From UBA1858 sp965227695 (GTDB lineage: Bacteria > Pseudomonadota > Gammaproteobacteria > UBA4575), in contig OZ245760.1 in assembly GCA_965227695.1 (NCBI GenBank), forward strand, positions 868,001 to 932,000: a stretch of DNA of 64,000 nt, written 5' to 3'. A program made the position numbers and the translations under genes. The notes beneath the pieces were generated by a model. That model saw only the letters and a program-made list of their open reading frames with translations. It was not told where the DNA came from and ran no database searches. Shown here in pieces: positions 33,086 to 41,404 of the stretch (positions are counted from its first letter, which is position 1; each line of letters begins with the position of its first letter).

Positions 33086-35347
33086 GTGAGAGTGGAAATC
33101 ATTAAATTGTCATGTTTGATTGTTGTTTGTGTATTATCTGCGCAGCAATCATTGGCCGATAATGTATTGCCGAAGATAAAAATAAAAGATCAGTTATTCA
33201 GGGATACCACTGTCGTTACACCAACCTCGGTAGTTACCCGGGAGCAAATAGAAAAAACGAATACGATGACGGTTGAAGATTCCATTGCGATGGAGCCCAG
33301 TCTGATAGTACGTCGTCGATTTATTGGTGATCCTAATGGAGTAATCGGCATTCGTGGATCAAATATGTTTCAGGGTCATCGCTCCATGGTGTTTTCAGAT
33401 GGATTGCCATTACACTACCACTTGCAAACCCGTTTTTCGGGGGCGCCGCGGTGGTCATTGGTTTCTCCGAATGAAATTGAGCACATTGAAGTATTATATG
33501 GACCCTTCTCGGCTGAGTACTCCGGCAACTCTATGGGAGGTGTTGTCAATATAGAAACCAAAGACCCCACTGAAAGAAAATTTACCATTGAAGGTAATTT
33601 GTTCAGTCAGGATTATGACGAGCTTGCGACAAGCGAAAGTTTTGATGGGGGTAAAGGATTTTTCTCATATGAAGATAAAATAGGCGATTTCACTATATTT
33701 GCCTCTTACAACCATCTTGAGAATGAAAGTCAACCAATGTCGTTCTTTTTTAATACCTTTACTGCGGGGGCCGGAGGCACCGCTGTGAATGGTGCAATCC
33801 AGGATGAAGATGAATTTGAAACGCCCGTTTTTTATTATGGCGATAGCGGTACTGAAAAAGCGCGTACCGATCTATATAAAATCAAGGCGGGATACGATAT
33901 CGGTGAATATGAGATAAGGGCATCTCTCGCATATGAGCAACGCGAAAGGAGGTTGGCCGACTTAAATAATTTTATTACTGATGCCAATGGAGATACGGTC
34001 TGGAATGGCACAGTGAATATTGATGGACAACAGTTTTCTGTGCGTGGCAGTAACTTCCAGGAGCGTTACCAGGAACGTGATAGCCTGTTGTTTGGAGTAG
34101 GGCTAAGCGGACCGGTGTCCAATACAGACTGGGTATTTGATCTATATTTTAGTGAGTTTGACATACTTAAGGATAATGAAATTCGCACTGGCAGAAACCC
34201 TGCTGATCCTGACTTTGTAAGTACCAATACTGCATTTGGTGGTCGTTTTACCGATTCGGATGACAATACCGGGTGGAGGACTTTTGACATAAAAGCAGGA
34301 ACAGATTATCTGTTTGGTCACGAGAATGCACGTATTTCAATCGGATATCATTACGACAAGTATGAACTTTCAATTGAACCCTATAATTACAATTCTATTG
34401 ATAACGTATTGGGAACCGCGAGAGATGTCAGTCAGGGAGAGACCAGTACACAGGCACTATTTGCACAGTTTGGTTACCGCATCACAGAGCAGTTTGACGT
34501 GGCGCTCGGTGCAAGATATGAACGCTGGAAAACCAGTGGAGGTTCTAGTGGCGATGATGTGTTTGACCGAAGAGATGAAAATGAAATTTCGCCCAAGTTT
34601 TCGCTGGGATATTTTCCTGCAAAAGACATTGTAGTGAGATACTCGCTGGCGCGGGCTGTCAGATTCCCGCTTGTTGAGGAGCTGTATAGAAATGAGTCCA
34701 CGGGTGACCGGCAATTTATCTCTGATGCGACACTCGAGCCGGAAGATGGAATTCATCATAATCTGTCATTTGAAAAATACCTTCAGAATGGTTCAATGCG
34801 ATTCAATGTTTTTCATGAAAAAGTCGATGATGTGATATTTACTTTCAGTGGCGAGTTAAGTGGTAATGCCGGCACCTTCACTACCACTTTGCCCGTAGAT
34901 GAAGTCACAACGACAGGTGCAGAGTTTATTTACAACCAAAGCAGAATTCTTAACTCACCATTCGACGTGCGGTTCAATGTCGCCTACACAGACGCAAAAA
35001 TTACTGAAAACAAGCTGAATCCCGAGATTGAGAATAATGAATTTCCACGTATTCCAGAATGGCGTGCCAATTTGCTATTTACCTATAATTACAGTGATGC
35101 ATTCAATTTCAATACAGGTATTCGTTACGCCTCGGATACTTATGGGCAGCTTGAAAATGATGATACAGCAAAGAATGTATTCGGAGCGCAGGATGAGTAC
35201 CTGTTCGTTAATCTGAAGGCTAACTGGGACGTGACAAAGGATGCCCGCATTGGCATCGGTGTGGATAATGTCTTTAACGAGGAGGCGTATGTGTTTCATC
35301 CATGGCCATCACGCACCTTCTTTCTGGAAGGGCGTTATACATTCTGA
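33086..35347 (+). CDS. TonB-dependent outer-membrane receptor
   Basis: The 753-residue protein has a signal peptide (about 1-25), a plug domain with GDPNGVIGIRGSNMFQGHRS and EIEHIEVLYGPFSAEYSGNS followed by MGGVVNIETKDP, and a long beta-barrel ending FFLEGRYTF with the terminal Phe needed for assembly. Energy comes from TonB-ExbBD, not in the window. The substrate is not fixed by sequence; the barrel and plug contain many His and Met in SDGLPLHYHLQTRF and nearby, and the neighbours suggest a metal. It starts at GTG 33086. It is divergent from the Asp-box/TlpA pair across the triple repeat. Confidence 0.93.
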   Translation: MRVEIIKLSCLIVVCVLSAQQSLADNVLPKIKIKDQLFRDTTVVTPTSVVTREQIEKTNTMTVEDSIAMEPSLIVRRRFIGDPNGVIGIRGSNMFQGHRSMVFSDGLPLHYHLQTRFSGAPRWSLVSPNEIEHIEVLYGPFSAEYSGNSMGGVVNIETKDPTERKFTIEGNLFSQDYDELATSESFDGGKGFFSYEDKIGDFTIFASYNHLENESQPMSFFFNTFTAGAGGTAVNGAIQDEDEFETPVFYYGDSGTEKARTDLYKIKAGYDIGEYEIRASLAYEQRERRLADLNNFITDANGDTVWNGTVNIDGQQFSVRGSNFQERYQERDSLLFGVGLSGPVSNTDWVFDLYFSEFDILKDNEIRTGRNPADPDFVSTNTAFGGRFTDSDDNTGWRTFDIKAGTDYLFGHENARISIGYHYDKYELSIEPYNYNSIDNVLGTARDVSQGETSTQALFAQFGYRITEQFDVALGARYERWKTSGGSSGDDVFDRRDENEISPKFSLGYFPAKDIVVRYSLARAVRFPLVEELYRNESTGDRQFISDATLEPEDGIHHNLSFEKYLQNGSMRFNVFHEKVDDVIFTFSGELSGNAGTFTTTLPVDEVTTTGAEFIYNQSRILNSPFDVRFNVAYTDAKITENKLNPEIENNEFPRIPEWRANLLFTYNYSDAFNFNTGIRYASDTYGQLENDDTAKNVFGAQDEYLFVNLKANWDVTKDARIGIGVDNVFNEEAYVFHPWPSRTFFLEGRYTF

Positions 35348-35399
35348 CAGCCTGCTTGCAGAGGGATACACACATACACAGGGCCGGCGCCTTCTGATG

Positions 35400-36140
35400 T
35401 TAGATGTAGTGGATTGTGTTTGTGATATCCCGGCTATCGGCGCCAAGAAAGAAAATAAAGGGTGGTGTGACAGTCTCTGCCGCAGGAAATTTTTCAGGAT
35501 GAATGCCGGGATAGTTATGGGTTCTCAAGTCTGTCCTGACAATGCCCGGATGTACTCCGTTAACACGGATTTTTTGGTCACCATCAAGTTCCTCTGCCAG
35601 AATATGCAGCAAACCGATTTGTCCCTGTTTACTGACACCATAGGCTCCCCAGTATGCATGACCCGCCTCGTCGATTGTGAAAAGTATGGCAGGGTCATTA
35701 CTCTTCCTGAGCAATGGAATGCACGCGCGTGCAAGCAGAAATGGTGAATGAAGATGTAAAGTAATTAATTTTGACCATGTTTGGAGGTCCTGGTTTTGCA
35801 GGGGCGTCAGGCCTCCCACTCGGCCTGCATTTAGCAGTAGTCCATCAAGACGTCCATATTCCTCCTGAATCGAATTTGCAATAGTCTGGTAGTCGTCTGC
35901 AGTTGCGACTTCAAGGTCAATATTGAGAATAGCCGGTTGTGCAGCACCTAAAGAGTCAATTTCATCATAGGTCTGCTCAAGCCGCTTCAGGTCTTTGGCA
36001 ACCAGTAAAACAGTTGCACCCAGGCGTGCGCATTCCAGGGCAACGGCTTTGCCAATCCCTCGACTGGCACCGGTAATTAATATAATTCTGTCTTTCAGGT
36101 AATTATGAGGAGGTCGGAAATTAGCTAAATCGTTACTCAT
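35400..36140 (-). CDS. YciK-like short-chain dehydrogenase
   Basis: The 246-residue SDR has the NAD(P) motif TGASRGIGKA at about 22-31 and NAG (LLLNAGRVGG). The active-site Tyr and Lys are in YGVSK. The catalytic Ser is not obvious: the stretch ILFTIDEAGHAYWGAYGVSK has Thr where E. coli YciK has FTSSS and is about three residues shorter. Activity may be altered. Position at the end of mtaD-ubiG-phosphatase agrees with YciK of Pseudomonas-type gene order. Its start overlaps rmuC by eight bases. The substrate of YciK is not established. Confidence 0.88.
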   Translation of the reverse strand: MSNDLANFRPPHNYLKDRIILITGASRGIGKAVALECARLGATVLLVAKDLKRLEQTYDEIDSLGAAQPAILNIDLEVATADDYQTIANSIQEEYGRLDGLLLNAGRVGGLTPLQNQDLQTWSKLITLHLHSPFLLARACIPLLRKSNDPAILFTIDEAGHAYWGAYGVSKQGQIGLLHILAEELDGDQKIRVNGVHPGIVRTDLRTHNYPGIHPEKFPAAETVTPPFIFFLGADSRDITNTIHYI

Positions 36141-37431
36141 TTTGGTCTTGATTTGTCATTTGAATATTGCGTGATTTCTTCTCAATTTCTTCAAGGGAGT
36201 TTATCTCTTCTTTGGCTTTCACCCCCAGTTCAGTAAATTTTCGCGCACCAGGCAACACCTGACGCTCAAGTGAGCCTACCGCTTTATTATAGTTGGTTAC
36301 ACTGTCGTCTAAATGTTTACCGACGCGCTCCAGGTGTGAACAAAAAGTATAAAGACGTTTGTAAAGATCTTGTGCCAGGTCTCGCACTTTTTCAGCATTT
36401 TCAGAAATTGAGGCCTGCTGCCAGCCATAGGCGACTGAGCGGAGCAATGCAACTAATGTCGTGGGTGTGGCAAGTATGACGCGATTGGCAAAAGCATCTT
36501 CAAGTAATTTGTCGTCGTAATCCAGAGCGCTGGTAAGAAATTGTTCACCGGGTATGAATAATATAACAAAGTCGGGTGATTGAGAAAATTGCGACCAATA
36601 GGCCTTGCTTGCCAACTCTTTCATACGTTCCCGGACTTTACGGGCATGGTGCTTGAGGTGCCCTTCCTGTTCCTGCTGAGAGTTGGACTGGATAGCGCTG
36701 ATATAGGCATCAAGTGGTGTTTTGGCGTCAACAATTAACTCACGTTTTTCTGGCATGCGGACAATCATATCAGGGCGAAGATTCCTGTTGCCTGCGACTT
36801 CCGCGGTAGCCTGTTCCTCGAAGTCACAATGATTGACCATGCCCGCCAGTTCCGCCAGACGTTTAAGTGTCAGCTCGCCCCATTGACCGCGAATCTCCGG
36901 ACGCCTGAGTGCGCGAACTAATTGTTCTGTCTCAGACTGCAATCCATGCTGCGCTTCATTAACCAGTTTTAGCTGTTCGGTAATGGAGCCATAGGCCTGC
37001 TTTCTTTCTTTTTCAATTTCTGTGATTTGTTTTTCGGTTTTATTTAAGGCTTCTGCCATTGGCTTGAGCAGCGTTTCAATGGCTTTTTCTTTCTCGTTCA
37101 GGTTTGCTTGTGCCCGGGTTTCAAATAACCCCAGTTTTTGCTGGGCAAGCTGCAGGAATGACTCACTGTTTGCATCAAGCGCATGCTTGGACAGTGCGCT
37201 AAAGGTTTCTTTTAATTGTTCGCGTGATTCTCTGAGTGCCTCGATTTTCTCGCTGTACTGTGTTTGTTCAACTTTAAGCTGGGTATTGAGCTCATTTATT
37301 TTCTCTTTATAAGTATCGATGAGTTTATCCGTACGCACACGCATAATAAAATAGGCCGCCAGGGCGCCAGCCACCAGGGCCGCACCGATTGCCAGGCCAA
37401 GTTGCCAGCCTGGTTCAAGCTCCCAGATCAT
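36133..37431 (-). CDS. rmuC: DNA recombination protein RmuC
   Basis: RmuC limits recombination at short inverted repeats and is a predicted nuclease. The 432-residue protein has one N-terminal membrane helix (GLAIGAALVAGALAAYFIM), a long coiled coil (about 30-170), and the RmuC domain with RPEIRGQWGELTLKRLAELA, RPDMIVRMPEKRELIVDAKT and FILFIPGEQFL (in part). It overlaps the phosphatase gene by 17 bases and the SDR gene by eight, so it is locked into the operon. Its presence between those two genes is not part of the gene order I know from Pseudomonas. Confidence 0.94.
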   Translation of the reverse strand: MIWELEPGWQLGLAIGAALVAGALAAYFIMRVRTDKLIDTYKEKINELNTQLKVEQTQYSEKIEALRESREQLKETFSALSKHALDANSESFLQLAQQKLGLFETRAQANLNEKEKAIETLLKPMAEALNKTEKQITEIEKERKQAYGSITEQLKLVNEAQHGLQSETEQLVRALRRPEIRGQWGELTLKRLAELAGMVNHCDFEEQATAEVAGNRNLRPDMIVRMPEKRELIVDAKTPLDAYISAIQSNSQQEQEGHLKHHARKVRERMKELASKAYWSQFSQSPDFVILFIPGEQFLTSALDYDDKLLEDAFANRVILATPTTLVALLRSVAYGWQQASISENAEKVRDLAQDLYKRLYTFCSHLERVGKHLDDSVTNYNKAVGSLERQVLPGARKFTELGVKAKEEINSLEEIEKKSRNIQMTNQDQNE

Positions 37432-38113
37432 TGATTTTTTCCCCCAGCATTATATGGTCCAGTAGTTCAAGAGGATGGCGAATGCGAAAATCAGCACCCC
37501 ACTGATCTGTATCAAATTCAGTTTCGATGTACCCATATTCGGCAATACAAGTATACATGCCGGCTTCATTGCCTGCATAAATGTCACGCAGATCGTCACC
37601 AATATAAATGCTGTTATGTGGGGACACGCCGATTTGGTCGCAGGCATAAAAAAGAGGTTCCGGATGAGGTTTACGCACCTGAAGTGTATCACCACAAACT
37701 ACGCATCTTGTGCGGGGCGTGATGGCCAACTCTCTCAGCAAAGGTTCTGTCATGGCTGTAGGTTTGTTGGTGACAATGCCCCACGGAAGTTGCTTGGCTT
37801 CAATGATACTGAGTAATTGTTCTATTCCATCAAAAAAACGGGTATCACTACAAACTGCCTCAAGGTAAAACTGTAAAAACTCCTGGCGCAGAAGTTCAAA
37901 TTCCTGCTCACTGGTAATTTCTGGAAAGCCGTAGCGTGTGAGGGCAACACTGCCCTGGGAAACAATATTGCGCACGTTGTGGATATCGACACACTCTTTA
38001 TTGTGATTAGTGAGTAATTTATTCAGTGCCAGGACCAGGTCCGGTGCAGTATCCAGCAGCGTTCCGTCCAGGTCAAAAAGGACAGCATGAATGTCGGGCT
38101 TGTGCGTGTTCAA
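37415..38113 (-). CDS. HAD phosphatase, Gph- or MupP-like
   Basis: The 232-residue HAD-family phosphatase has the nucleophile Asp in LFDLDGTLLDTAPDL, motif II VTNKPTAM, Lys in VRKPHPEPLF and the acidic motif YIGDDLRDIYAGNEAGM. Sequence alone reads as phosphoglycolate phosphatase (Gph). However, the gene between ubiG and yciK in Pseudomonas is mupP, the N-acetylmuramate-6-phosphate phosphatase of cell-wall recycling, so that role is an equal candidate by position. It overlaps ubiG by four bases (ATGA). Confidence 0.88.
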   Translation of the reverse strand: MNTHKPDIHAVLFDLDGTLLDTAPDLVLALNKLLTNHNKECVDIHNVRNIVSQGSVALTRYGFPEITSEQEFELLRQEFLQFYLEAVCSDTRFFDGIEQLLSIIEAKQLPWGIVTNKPTAMTEPLLRELAITPRTRCVVCGDTLQVRKPHPEPLFYACDQIGVSPHNSIYIGDDLRDIYAGNEAGMYTCIAEYGYIETEFDTDQWGADFRIRHPLELLDHIMLGEKINDLGA

Positions 38114-38820
38114 TGTTCAGCTTTTTGTGCGTAAAGCAGGTAATTAACACTGACATCTTGACCAAGATGATAACGTCCCGTGACTGGATTATAGCTCATT
38201 CCTGTCATTTTTCTTGGCGTCAGATGATTATGCCGGCACCACTGATCAAGCTGTGAGGGGCGAATAAATTTGCTGTAATCATGAGTACCTCTGGGGAGCA
38301 GGTTGAGAATATATTCCGCACCGAGTACTGCAAATAAGTAGGCTTTTGGGTTTTTATTAATGGTGGAAAAAAATACATGTCCACCCGGTTTCAGCAGGCG
38401 CGAGCATGCCTCAACAATACTTGCTGGATCCGGAACATGCTCCAGCATTTCCAGACAGGTAACAACATCATAATTTTGGGGTTCTCGTTGTGCGATATCT
38501 TCAGCGGAGATTAGCTCATAGTGGATGTCGTAGCTGCTTTCTTTTGCGTGTAACCGGGCAACGGACAACGGCGTTTTGCCAAGATCAATCCCCTTAACAT
38601 GCGCGCCGCTGGCTGCCATGCTCTCAGACAGTATGCCGCCTCCACAGCCAACATCTAAAACCTTTTTGCCATTAAGTGGCACATGTTTGTTAATAAAATC
38701 CAGACGCAAGGGATTGATGTCATGCAGCGGTTTAAACTCACTGTCTTTGTCCCACCATCGATAAGCCAACTGTTCAAATTTGGCAATTTCTTCAGGATCA
38801 AGGTTATTGTCTTGCATCAT
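38110..38820 (-). CDS. ubiG: Ubiquinone biosynthesis O-methyltransferase
   Basis: UbiG carries out both O-methylations in ubiquinone synthesis. The 236-residue protein has WWDKDSEFKPLHDINPLRLD, the SAM motif LDVGCGGGILSESMAASGAH followed by VKGIDLG, and TCLEMLEHVPDP, all typical of UbiG. HDYSKFIRPSQLDQWCR is also usual. It lies eight bases after mtaD and overlaps the phosphatase gene, inside the five-gene minus-strand operon. Confidence 0.96.
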   Translation of the reverse strand: MMQDNNLDPEEIAKFEQLAYRWWDKDSEFKPLHDINPLRLDFINKHVPLNGKKVLDVGCGGGILSESMAASGAHVKGIDLGKTPLSVARLHAKESSYDIHYELISAEDIAQREPQNYDVVTCLEMLEHVPDPASIVEACSRLLKPGGHVFFSTINKNPKAYLFAVLGAEYILNLLPRGTHDYSKFIRPSQLDQWCRHNHLTPRKMTGMSYNPVTGRYHLGQDVSVNYLLYAQKAEH

Positions 38821-38828
38821 ATGTTATT

Positions 38829-40154
38829 TTAAGTTGTTATTTTGCTGGAAATCTTTTCGGCCCATGTTTGTGTTTTTGTAATTATCTCGTCTTCACTAAC
38901 CGTTGTTAATGAGCGATCACGCAGTAGCTGGCGACCGCCAACAAACACATCGGTGACCCGACTGCGTTCTGCGCTGTAAACGAGATGGCTGTATATGTCA
39001 TACAGTGGAAAGCTTTCAATGTTGTCACAGCGAATAGCGATAATATCCGCGGATTTGTTTTTTTCAAGTGAGCCGATTTCGTCATCCAGGCCCAGAGCTT
39101 TGGCGGCATTGATGGTTGCGGCGCGAATGGCCTGTTGTGCGTTAAAAGCGGTGGGTTGCTGGCTGATGCCCTTGGCCAGCAAGGCCGCAGTGCGCATTTC
39201 AGAAAACATATCCAGGTCATCATTGCTTGCACTGCTGTCGGTACCAATGATGACTCTGGTGTTTTGTTCCAGTAATGTCTGGGTCGGGCAAAAACCACTG
39301 GCCAGTTTCAGATTGGATTCGGGACAGTGAATGACTGTCAGGCCGGCTGCTCCTGCCAGGTCTATTTCAGCGCTGTTTAAATGTGTCATATGAACGGCTA
39401 ACAGGTTGGCGTTGACGAGTCCCAATTCCTCCAGTCTGGCCAGTGGTCTTTTGCCGTGTTCTTTTATGCTGAGATCTATTTCATGCTCTGTTTCATGAAT
39501 ATGCATGTGGATCGGCAAATCCAGCTCACTGGCATAGCTGTTTATTTTTGTCAGTGTTGAATTTGAAACAGTGTAAGGGGCATGGGGAGCAAATACATTT
39601 CGAATCAGTGGGTCTGTTTTATATTCATCATATAATGCGAGTCCTTTGGAAATATATTCGTCGGGCGACGAAGCATAGCTGGTGGCAAACTCGAGTGCAA
39701 TCATGCCAATCACAGCGCGAATACCAATGTTTGATGCAACACGTGCCGTGACTTCAGGAAAAAAATACATGTCATTGAAGCAGGTGGTTCCGCCGCGCAA
39801 CATTTCTGCGATGGCCAGCTCGCTTCCATCATGAACAAAAGCTTCATTTGTCCATTTTTTTTCAATTGGCCAGATGTGATCGTGTAGCCAGTCCATAAGC
39901 GGAATATCACAGGCTATACCACGCAATAATGACATTGCTGTATGGGTATGGGCATTAATTAGCCCAGGCATTAGAATATGGCGTTTCAATTCAAGATGAG
40001 TGTTCGCCTCGAATCGTGTCAGCGCCTTGTCTGTTGGCAGGATATCGACGATGCGTCCATTGTTAATCGCAATTGAATGATCATCCAGTATTGTATCGTG
40101 GTTATCTACGGTGACAACATGGCGCGCTGATAATAGTGTCTGAATTGTTCGCAT
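38829..40154 (-). CDS. mtaD: 5'-methylthioadenosine/S-adenosylhomocysteine deaminase (TRZ/ATZ family)
   Basis: The 441-residue amidohydrolase has metal ligands in LINAHTHTAMSLLRG, HAPYTVSNSTL, HIHETEHEIDLS and GTDSSASNDDLDMFSEMRTA. The family deaminates methylthioadenosine or SAH to the inosine forms. Its place beside mtnA, which acts later on the methylthioribose branch, supports methylthioadenosine as substrate. Starts are 54 bases apart and divergent, so the two share a control region. It leads the mtaD-ubiG-phosphatase-rmuC-SDR operon. Confidence 0.93.
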   Translation of the reverse strand: MRTIQTLLSARHVVTVDNHDTILDDHSIAINNGRIVDILPTDKALTRFEANTHLELKRHILMPGLINAHTHTAMSLLRGIACDIPLMDWLHDHIWPIEKKWTNEAFVHDGSELAIAEMLRGGTTCFNDMYFFPEVTARVASNIGIRAVIGMIALEFATSYASSPDEYISKGLALYDEYKTDPLIRNVFAPHAPYTVSNSTLTKINSYASELDLPIHMHIHETEHEIDLSIKEHGKRPLARLEELGLVNANLLAVHMTHLNSAEIDLAGAAGLTVIHCPESNLKLASGFCPTQTLLEQNTRVIIGTDSSASNDDLDMFSEMRTAALLAKGISQQPTAFNAQQAIRAATINAAKALGLDDEIGSLEKNKSADIIAIRCDNIESFPLYDIYSHLVYSAERSRVTDVFVGGRQLLRDRSLTTVSEDEIITKTQTWAEKISSKITT

Positions 40155-40208
40155 CGCTTTAACTTACCTGTGTAATCATTCCGGAACAAGCCGAATTATT
40201 TTGCAAAT

Positions 40209-41249
40209 ATGGAAAATACGTTACCCAATAAAGCCATTCAGTGGCAACAAGGCCAGCTTACTTTACTCGATCAGCGCAAACTGCCAGGTCAGATCGAGTT
40301 TTTAACAATTGATACGTTATCCGGTGTTTATCATGCCATTAAAGAAATGGTTGTTCGTGGCGCACCGGCAATTGGCATTACAGCCGCATATGGAGTGGTG
40401 TTGTCTGCCAAAAACCATCAGCAAAGTTCGTCCGTCTGTGCAGTATCAAAAATTGAGGCAGATATTAACATGCTTAACAGCGCACGACCGACCGCAGTCA
40501 ATCTCCAGTGGGCCCTGCAAAGGATGCATGACTGCCTCTTGCAGGATCCAGACAACCGGTTGAGTGCGCTTGAGCGTGAAGCATGTCTGATACATGCAGA
40601 AGATATTGCAGCCAACAAAGAGATGGGGCAATTAGGCGCAGCTTACATCAATGATACTTGTAATGTAATGACCCATTGTAATGCCGGCGCACTGGCAACG
40701 GGGGGGTATGGCACCGCATTAGGTGTGATTCGGTCGGCCTTTGCACAGGGTAAAATAAAATCCGTTTTTGCAAATGAAACGCGGCCCTGGTTTCAGGGGG
40801 CGCGACTGACTTCATGGGAACTGCAGCAGGATAATATTCCGGTTAATTTGATCTGTGATTCAGCGGCGGCCAGTGCGTTACAGGCACATCACGTTGAGTG
40901 GGTGATTGTCGGGGCAGATCGGATTGCAGCAAACGGGGATGTTGCCAATAAAATCGGTACTTATGGTCTCGCTGTATTGGCAAAATATGCGCACAAGAAA
41001 TTCATGGTGGTGGCGCCAACAAGCACAATTGACCGCACGTCTGCTTCAGGGAGAGAAGTGGCTATCGAGGAACGGGGTGAAGAAGAGGTCACCCATGTCG
41101 CGCATAAAATGATCGCCGCTTCGGGGATTGGTGTGTGGAATCCTGTGTTTGATATTACGCCGGCAGCACTGATTGACGTGCTGGTGACAGAAAGAGGTAC
41201 GGTCGAAAATCCAAATCGCGAAAAAATTGACCAACTATTCACCAATTGA
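40209..41249 (+). CDS. mtnA: Methylthioribose-1-phosphate isomerase
   Basis: MtnA turns methylthioribose-1-phosphate into methylthioribulose-1-phosphate in methionine salvage. The 346-residue protein has VVRGAPAIGITAAYG near residue 50, the catalytic Cys in MTHCNAGALATGGYGTA, NETRPWFQGARLT, and the catalytic Asp in VIVGADRIAANGDVANKIGT. These also distinguish it from eIF2B subunits. The later salvage genes are not in the window. It is divergent from mtaD and 155 bases before gyrA. Confidence 0.96.
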   Translation: MENTLPNKAIQWQQGQLTLLDQRKLPGQIEFLTIDTLSGVYHAIKEMVVRGAPAIGITAAYGVVLSAKNHQQSSSVCAVSKIEADINMLNSARPTAVNLQWALQRMHDCLLQDPDNRLSALEREACLIHAEDIAANKEMGQLGAAYINDTCNVMTHCNAGALATGGYGTALGVIRSAFAQGKIKSVFANETRPWFQGARLTSWELQQDNIPVNLICDSAAASALQAHHVEWVIVGADRIAANGDVANKIGTYGLAVLAKYAHKKFMVVAPTSTIDRTSASGREVAIEERGEEEVTHVAHKMIAASGIGVWNPVFDITPAALIDVLVTERGTVENPNREKIDQLFTN

Positions 41250-41404
41250 GTTAAATCTGATTACATTATGTCCCCTGTATTTCCGCCTTGCCTTTAATAC
41301 TGCCTTATTTGGCCAAATTTGGTTTTTATAGTTTTACGCTTCCGGGGGAGAGGTATGATACAATTACCAGCTTAAACTCGAATTAACTTCCTCTGCGTGG
41401 ATTC

